NCBI RefSeq assembly: GCF_014701095.1
Contig: NZ_AP023439.1
Coordinates: 744,001 to 808,000 of the forward strand
DNA: 64,000 bases
Source: Streptomyces tuirus
GTDB taxonomy: Bacteria; Actinomycetota; Actinomycetes; Streptomycetales; Streptomycetaceae
Direction of reading: 5' to 3'
The notes beneath the pieces were generated by a model. The model ran no database searches. It was not told the DNA's origin and worked only from the letters and a program-made list of their open reading frames with translations. This document shows positions 57,907 to 64,000 of this stretch, piece after piece. Made by a program: the position numbers and the translations under genes. Within the stretch, counting starts at the first letter, position 1. Each line of letters starts with the position of its first letter.

Positions 57907-57978
57907 TCGAGTCGACCAGCTGTCGGGCCCGGCGGCCGGCCGGAGTGACCGGCCGACGGCCCGCACGCGCGCGTGGCC

Positions 57979-59169
<1,191 letters not shown>

Positions 59170-59188
59170 CTATTTCGTCATGCCGATT

Positions 59189-59200
59189 TACAAATTAGTA
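59189..59200. promoter_or_regulatory. A/T-rich operator candidate between xylA and xylB
   Basis: TACAAATTAGTA is a palindrome with one mismatched pair, in a 130-bp divergent spacer otherwise G+C-rich. Position and A/T content suit a dimeric repressor such as the ROK protein XylR encoded downstream. Confidence 0.5.
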
Positions 59201-59275
59201 TGCGGGCACCTCTCTGGGAAGAGACAAGGTGCCTCCGAACGGAGACACGTGCCGCGCGCAGTAGGGAGAAGCCCG

Positions 59276-60718
59276 ATGTCAGCAGCCGAGGGTCCGCTCG
59301 TCGTCGGTGTGGACTCGTCCACCCAGTCCACCAAGGCGCTGGTCGTCGACGCGTCCACCGGACGGGTGGTCGCGAGCGGCCAGGCGCCGCACACGGTCTC
59401 CTCGGGGGCCGGGCGGGAGACCGATCCGCGCCAGTGGTGGGACGCGCTCTGCGAGGCCCTGCACCAGTGCGGTGAGGCGGCGCACGAGGCCGCCGCGGTG
59501 TCGGTCGGCGGGCAGCAGCACGGCCTCGTCACCCTGGACGGCCGGGGAAGTCCGGTGCGGCCGGCCATGCTGTGGAACGACGTACGCTCGGCGCCGCAGG
59601 CCCGCCGGCTGACGGAGGAGCTGGGCGGCGCGAAGTTCTGGGCGGAGCGCACCGGAAGCGTGCCGGCCGCCTCGTTCACGGTCACCAAGTGGGCCTGGCT
59701 GGCCGAGCACGAGCCGGAGGCGGTGCGCGCCACGAAGGCCGTGCGCCTCCCCCACGACTACCTCACCGAGCGGCTCACCGGGCAGGGCACGACCGACCGC
59801 GGCGACGTCTCGGGGACCGGCTGGTGGGCGTCCGGGACCGAGGCGTACGACGAGGAGATCCTGGCGCACGTGGGGCTCGATCCGGCCCTGCTGCCGCGTG
59901 TGGTCCGGCCCGGCGAGGTGGCGGGCACGGTGCACCGCCACGATCTGCCGTTCTCCAAGGGCACTCTGGTCGCACCCGGGACCGGCGACAACGCCGCGGC
60001 GGCACTGGGCCTCGGGGTGCGGCCGGGTGTGCCGGTGATGAGCCTCGGCACCTCGGGCACGGTGTACGCCGTGTCCCGGCACCGGCCCGCCGACCCGAGC
60101 GGCACGGTGGCGGGTTTCGCCGACGCCCGCGGCGACTGGCTGCCCCTGGCCTGCACCCTGAACTGCACGCTCGCCGTCGACCGCGTCGCGGCGCTGCTGG
60201 GCCTGGACCGCGAGGCCGTGGAGCCCGGCACGGCGGTGACCCTGCTGCCCTATCTGGACGGCGAACGCACCCCGAACCTGCCGCATGCCTCGGGCCTGCT
60301 GCACGGCCTGCGCCACGACACGACCGGCGGGGAGCTCCTCCAGGCCGCCTACGACGGGGCCGTGCACTCCCTGCTCGGCGCGCTCGATCTGGTCCTCGAC
60401 GAGGACGCGGACCGTTCGGAGCCCCTGCTGCTGATCGGCGGCGGGGCGCGGGGCGCGGCCTGGCAGCAGACCGTGCTGAGGCTCTCGGGACGTCCCGTTC
60501 AGGTGCCCGAGGCCAAGGAGCTGGTCGCGCTCGGCGCCGCGGCGCAGGCGGCCGGGCTGCTGACCGGGGAGGATCCGGCGGCTGTCGCGCGACGCTGGGG
60601 CACGGCGGCCGGGCCGGTGCTCGACGCCGTCGACCGGGACGAGGAGACGCTGGCGAGGATCGCCGGGGTACTCTCCGACGCGGCTCCGCTGCTGGAGCGG
60701 CCCACGGACACCCACTGA
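59276..60718 (+). CDS. xylB: xylulokinase
   Basis: 480 residues from ATG 59276 with AGGGAGAAG upstream. The FGGY-kinase pattern is clear: GVDSSTQSTKALVVD at the start (phosphate loop), the catalytic-Asp region DYLTERLTGQGTTDRGDVSG, GTSGTVYAV and the ATP-binding LLLIGGGARGAAWQQTVL. It phosphorylates D-xylulose to xylulose 5-phosphate for the pentose phosphate pathway. It forms an operon with the ROK regulator 15 bases downstream and is divergent from xylA. Confidence 0.95.
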   Translation: MSAAEGPLVVGVDSSTQSTKALVVDASTGRVVASGQAPHTVSSGAGRETDPRQWWDALCEALHQCGEAAHEAAAVSVGGQQHGLVTLDGRGSPVRPAMLWNDVRSAPQARRLTEELGGAKFWAERTGSVPAASFTVTKWAWLAEHEPEAVRATKAVRLPHDYLTERLTGQGTTDRGDVSGTGWWASGTEAYDEEILAHVGLDPALLPRVVRPGEVAGTVHRHDLPFSKGTLVAPGTGDNAAAALGLGVRPGVPVMSLGTSGTVYAVSRHRPADPSGTVAGFADARGDWLPLACTLNCTLAVDRVAALLGLDREAVEPGTAVTLLPYLDGERTPNLPHASGLLHGLRHDTTGGELLQAAYDGAVHSLLGALDLVLDEDADRSEPLLLIGGGARGAAWQQTVLRLSGRPVQVPEAKELVALGAAAQAAGLLTGEDPAAVARRWGTAAGPVLDAVDRDEETLARIAGVLSDAAPLLERPTDTH

Positions 60719-60733
60719 GGACTGGCGTCAGGC

Positions 60734-61942
60734 ATGACCGCACCGCTGCACGAGGCCCGTCCCGCCGGGCCGGGACGCGCCCTGCCCGACACCCAGCAGG
60801 GCATGCGCCGCCGCAACCTCTCCCGTGTCCTGCACGCCGTCCGCGACGAGGGGCCGCTGTCCCGGGCCGCCGTCGCCTCGCGGATCGGTCTGACCCGCGC
60901 GGCGGTCTCGACGCTCGTCGACGAGCTCATCCGCTCGGGGCTCCTCGAGGAACTGGGGCCCGAGCGGCCCGGCCGGGTGGGCCGCCCCGGTTCCGCGCTC
61001 GCGGTCAGCGCTCGCGGCCCGGCCGGGATCGGCGCGGAGGTCGGCGTCGACCATCTGGCGGTCTGTGCCGTCGACCTGCGCGGCGCGACCCGGTCACGGG
61101 CGATACGGCAGGGAGCCAACCGCGGCCGCTCCCCTCGGCCCGTGCTCGCGGAACTCACCGGCCTGATCCGGCAGGTCGTCGCCGAGGCGGAGGGCGAGGG
61201 CCTGTGGCCGGCCGGACTCGCGGTGGCCGTGCCGGGCCTGGTGGCGCGCGACGGCCGGACCGTCGTGCGCGCCCCGAACCTCGGCTGGCACGACACGGAC
61301 CTCGGCGCACTGCTGCCGTCGGACCTTCCGCTGACGGTGGACAACGAGGCCAACTTCGGTGCCCTCGCCGAACTCTGGCTGGGCGACGACACGCCCCGCG
61401 ACTTCCTGCACGTCTCGGCGGAGATCGGTATCGGTGCCGCGGTCGTGGTGGACGGCGGGCTGCTGCGCGGAACGCGCGGATTCGCGGGCGAGTTGGGGCA
61501 TGTGCCGGTCCGGCCGGACGGGCCGGAGTGCGCCTGCGGCGGCCGGGGCTGCCTGGAGCAGTACGCCGGTGAGGAGGCCGTGCTGCGGGCGGCCGGCCTG
61601 GAACCCGACGAGGACCGGGTCGGGCTGCTCGCCGGGCGTGCCGCCAAGGGCGACGAGTCCGTACGGCGGGCCCTGCGCGACGCGGGTACGGCGCTCGGTG
61701 TGGCCCTGACGGGGGCGGTCAATCTGCTCGACCCGGAGAGTGTGGTCCTGGGCGGGGAACTGTCGGGTCTCGCCCCCTGGTTGCTGCCCTCGCTGCGGGA
61801 GGAGCTGGCGCGGCGCACGGCAGGTCCGGCCTGCCCCGTGTCCGTGTCCGGGCTGGGCCCTCAGGGGCCGCTGCTGGGGGCCGCGCACTCGGTGGTCCGG
61901 TCGGTGCTGGACGATCCGGCGGCCGTCGCCGCACAGGCCTGA
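60734..61942 (+). CDS. xylR: ROK-family transcriptional regulator, XylR-type
   Basis: 402 residues from ATG 60734. An N-terminal winged helix-turn-helix (PLSRAAVASRIGLTRAAVST) is followed by a ROK sugar-kinase-like domain with the zinc motif CACGGRGCLEQYAG and ELGHVPV. ROK regulators repress sugar genes and are released by the sugar. Its place directly after xylB makes it the likely repressor of the xylA/xylB divergent promoters, probably through the A/T-rich palindrome between them. Confidence 0.92.
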   Translation: MTAPLHEARPAGPGRALPDTQQGMRRRNLSRVLHAVRDEGPLSRAAVASRIGLTRAAVSTLVDELIRSGLLEELGPERPGRVGRPGSALAVSARGPAGIGAEVGVDHLAVCAVDLRGATRSRAIRQGANRGRSPRPVLAELTGLIRQVVAEAEGEGLWPAGLAVAVPGLVARDGRTVVRAPNLGWHDTDLGALLPSDLPLTVDNEANFGALAELWLGDDTPRDFLHVSAEIGIGAAVVVDGGLLRGTRGFAGELGHVPVRPDGPECACGGRGCLEQYAGEEAVLRAAGLEPDEDRVGLLAGRAAKGDESVRRALRDAGTALGVALTGAVNLLDPESVVLGGELSGLAPWLLPSLREELARRTAGPACPVSVSGLGPQGPLLGAAHSVVRSVLDDPAAVAAQA

Positions 61943-61987
61943 GACGAACCGTCGCCCTCGTGGGCCGACATGTCCGAAGTCATCCAA

Positions 61988-62003
61988 TCACCCGACCGGG
62001 TGA
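61988..62003. promoter_or_regulatory. 7-bp inverted repeat upstream of the amidase gene
   Basis: TCACCCG-AC-CGGGTGA lies 46 bases after xylR and 164 bases before the amidase gene. It may be a terminator of the xylose operon or an operator. The rest of the 224-bp spacer has no gene. Confidence 0.35.
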
Positions 62004-62166
62004 GGGAGTTGTCCACATCCGCGGGCCCGTCCACCGTTTCGCACCGCATCCTCCCGACCGACCGGCGGGCGCCGTAACTTGATCACAGCGAGCCGCGACC
62101 GCAACGGCCGCGGCTCCGCGCAGTTGAGCAAGAGACACCCTCCCGTCGAGCCCGGAAGGCACACCC

Positions 62167-62766
62167 ATGCAACGGACCAGCCCCCTCCCCAGCAGGCGAG
62201 GCATCCTCGCGGCCGCCGCCCTCACCGCCGTCCCGGCGGCCCTGCTCCACAGCCCTCGGGCGGTCGCCGGGCCCCAGACCGTGGACCACCCCGGAGCGGC
62301 ATGGCAGCCGGCGAACCGCGGCAACTACACGCCGTCGAACCGACCCCGCGCCCACCCGTTGCACTACGTGGTCATCCACGTGGCGCAGACGACCTGGTCC
62401 GGCACCCTGAACGTCTTCCGGAACCCGGAGAAGAAGGTGTCCGCGCACTACGTGGTGCGTTCCTCCGACGGCCGCGTGGCGCAGTGCGTGCGCGAGTCCG
62501 ACATCGCCTGGCACGCGGGGAACTGGCACTACAACACCCGCAGCATCGGCATCGAGCACGAAGGCTGGGTGGACCGGCCCGGGTACTTCACCGACGTGAT
62601 GTACGAGCGGTCGGCCCGGCTCACGGCCGCGATCTGCGAGAGGTACGGCATCCCGAAGGACCGCGCGCACATCATCGGCCATCACGAAGTACCGGGCAGC
62701 GACCACACCGATCCGGGCCGGCACTGGGACTGGAAGCGCTACCTCAGACTCGTCAAGTCCGCCTGA
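62167..62766 (+). CDS. secreted N-acetylmuramoyl-L-alanine amidase (Amidase_2)
   Basis: 199 residues from ATG 62167. The N-terminus SRRGILAAAALTAVPAALL is a Tat-like signal (twin Arg, then hydrophobic helix), with cleavage likely after an AVAG segment. The amidase_2 (T7-lysozyme/PGRP) fold is shown by VVIHVAQTTWSG (zinc His), the SAHYVVRSSDG block, SIGIEHEGW and the final HIIGHHEVPGSDHTDPG (zinc His and catalytic residue region). It cleaves the sugar-peptide amide of peptidoglycan outside the cell. It is a single gene after the xylose operon. Confidence 0.92.
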   Translation: MQRTSPLPSRRGILAAAALTAVPAALLHSPRAVAGPQTVDHPGAAWQPANRGNYTPSNRPRAHPLHYVVIHVAQTTWSGTLNVFRNPEKKVSAHYVVRSSDGRVAQCVRESDIAWHAGNWHYNTRSIGIEHEGWVDRPGYFTDVMYERSARLTAAICERYGIPKDRAHIIGHHEVPGSDHTDPGRHWDWKRYLRLVKSA

Positions 62767-62859
62767 ACGCCTGGTCGGGGCCCCGCGGTCCACCTCACGT
62801 CCCGGTTACAAATCGCTCAACCCCTGGTTGCGGGCGGGTGAGCAGGCGACGATGGGGTC

Positions 62860-63258
62860 ATGACTCTGGCCCAGCGCGCCATGGAGCGCCTGCAGGCCTG
62901 GCCCGACCTGATGGCGGGCCCGGCGAGTTGCGGTACCGGAAGGGCCCTCCGTTCCGTCCGTGACGAGATCGTCCACTTCCACTCCGCACGGGATGTGGAC
63001 CTCCACCTCACCCGCCGGGCCATCCAGCGCTTCCACTACGACCTCGCCGGTTCGAGTGCGATCCACCTGCTGCCCGGATCGTGCTGGGTGACGGTCCACC
63101 TCGACTGCGAGGCGGACGTCGACCTGCTGCTGAGCCTGGTGAGCATCGCCCTCAAGGCCCATCAGACCCCGCCCGCCGACGACGGCGAGCCGCGGCTCGC
63201 CGGGTGCAACTTCCACCGGGTCACGGTGCTGCCGCGTGACGCCGTGGCGGGCGGCTGA
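62860..63258 (+). CDS. DUF5519 (luciferase-like) family protein
   Basis: 132 residues from ATG 62860. The pattern AQRAMERLQAWPDL, GRALRSVRDEIVHFHSARDV with HFHS, DLHLTRRAIQRF and SSAIHLLPGSCWVTVHLDCE corresponds to the DUF5519 family, called luciferase-like although enzymatic activity is not established. There is no signal or membrane segment. The following methyltransferase starts four bases after its stop, suggesting coupling. Confidence 0.78.
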   Translation: MTLAQRAMERLQAWPDLMAGPASCGTGRALRSVRDEIVHFHSARDVDLHLTRRAIQRFHYDLAGSSAIHLLPGSCWVTVHLDCEADVDLLLSLVSIALKAHQTPPADDGEPRLAGCNFHRVTVLPRDAVAGG

Positions 63259-63261
63259 GCC

Positions 63262-64000
63262 TTGGCGGACGAACCGGAGGCGGTCAACGCCGAGGCCTGG
63301 GACGCGTACGGGGCGCACCATGTTCGACGGGGCACGGCGCTGCCCGAGGCAGCTCGGATCGACTGGGGGTTCGACGGCGGCGGGCCGGGCAGCGAGGTGC
63401 TGGGGGCGCTGACGGGCCGGCGGGTCCTGGACCTTGGATGTGGTCCGGCCCGGCACGCGGCCCATCTGGTCCGGGACCACGGTGCGCTGGTGGACGCGGT
63501 CGACGCCTCGGCCGGACAGTACGAGCGGGCCCGCGCCCGCTACGGCTCGCTGCCCGGGCTGCGGCTGGTCCTGGGCGACGCGGTGGACCAGCTGCGCTCG
63601 GCCGAGCCGTACGACGTCGTCTACTCGGTCAACGGCGTTCCGTACATCGATCCGCGCCGGCTGCTGCCCGCTCTCGCCGGGGCGCTGCGGCCGGGTGGCA
63701 GGCTCTGCTTCACGGTCCTGCACACGAACAGTCATGGTGACGGGCCGTCGGACCGGGTGGTCGCCCGGCCCGAGATCCTGCGGCTGGCGGGCGGCGGTGA
63801 GGTCACCGTCCACATGTGGGTTCTCACCCCGGAGCTCTGGACGGCGTTGCTCACCGAGTCCGGGCTGCGGGTGGAGGGGATCGACGTCCTCGACGCCCCG
63901 GAGGCCGGCAACCAGGCCTCCTACCGGCTCTTCCGGGTGACCCGGCCGGTCCGGGTCTCCTCCAGGCCGCGCGTCGACAAGCCGCCTCTGTCACACGCCG
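63262..64000 (+). CDS. class I SAM methyltransferase, 3' part cut by the window edge
   Basis: Begins at TTG 63262 (three bases after the DUF5519 TGA), with GGCGG upstream; a rare start but no better one is near. The frame stays open through 246 codons to the edge. SAM motif I is [15 protein letters not shown] near residue 55, followed by [19 protein letters not shown] and [19 protein letters not shown]. It resembles small SAM methyltransferases of the UbiE/Methyltransf_25 type. Its C-terminus, and hence substrate-specific features, lie outside. Confidence 0.78.
   Translation, partial: MADEPEAVNAEAWDAYGAHHVRRGTALPEAARIDWGFDGGGPGSEVLGALTGRRVLDLGCGPARHAAHLVRDHGALVDAVDASAGQYERARARYGSLPGLRLVLGDAVDQLRSAEPYDVVYSVNGVPYIDPRRLLPALAGALRPGGRLCFTVLHTNSHGDGPSDRVVARPEILRLAGGGEVTVHMWVLTPELWTALLTESGLRVEGIDVLDAPEAGNQASYRLFRVTRPVRVSSRPRVDKPPLSHA

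Overview
The window is very G+C-rich, with strong third-position G/C bias, many GTG starts preceded by GGAGG-type ribosome sites, one TTA codon found in a gene, a conservon (cvnABCD), a LAL-type LuxR regulator and a bacterial terpene synthase/P450 pair. Together these point to Streptomyces, probably an arm-proximal chromosomal region. I saw no rRNA, tRNA, CRISPR array, intact insertion sequence, phage or plasmid gene. About 58 genes can be supported. Both edges cut genes: a DEAD-box RNA helicase on the left and a SAM methyltransferase on the right.

Left part (1-15.3 kb): DEAD-box helicase, TerB-like protein behind a 22-bp palindrome, secreted polysaccharide deacetylase, AI-2E-type permease, DUF5701 protein, a phosphotransferase, a divergent Lrp/LysE-exporter pair, an 801-residue PAS-PAS-GAF-SpoIIE-HATPase phosphatase, an ATP-grasp enzyme followed by a CocE/S15-type hydrolase with an extra C-terminal region, a second phosphotransferase, a DUF779 protein and a truncated SRPBCC gene.

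Specialised-metabolism island (15.7-25.3 kb): a cytochrome P450 (with the TTA codon) overlaps a class I terpene synthase whose NSE metal-binding triad starts with Pro instead of Asn. A large LAL regulator behind a perfect 13-bp hairpin follows, then an MFS (DHA2) exporter, an orphan LuxR-type response regulator that has lost all its phosphorylation residues, and a second P450 with no ExxR motif. These look like a small terpenoid pathway with its own regulation and export, but the product cannot be read from the sequence.

Middle (25.4-43.3 kb): decayed coding remnant, YjbQ-type protein, flavin monooxygenase-like enzyme, MltG, a MarR/ABC exporter divergent pair, a dctA fossil, an L,D-transpeptidase lipoprotein, a heterodimeric ABC exporter with complementary defects in its two nucleotide-binding domains, DUF5709, ribosomal L31 type B, a membrane metal-dependent hydrolase, a DEAD/DEAH helicase with a DUF3516-like C-terminus, thioesterase TesB, a DMT transporter and a DUF6397 protein.

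Right part (43.3-64 kb): an orphan roadblock protein, a PPOX-fold enzyme, the cvnABCD conservon, a three-motif MHYT membrane protein, a methyltransferase, an MpaB-type protein, hypothetical genes, an SNF2 helicase translationally coupled to a SWIM zinc-finger protein, a Pro-rich membrane protein, the divergent xylA / xylB-xylR system, a Tat-exported amidase, a DUF5519 protein and the truncated methyltransferase. An odd recurring feature is short tandem-repeat arrays between genes (19 bp x6, 20 bp x4, 43 bp, 27 bp, 21 bp, 15 bp), some exactly periodic.
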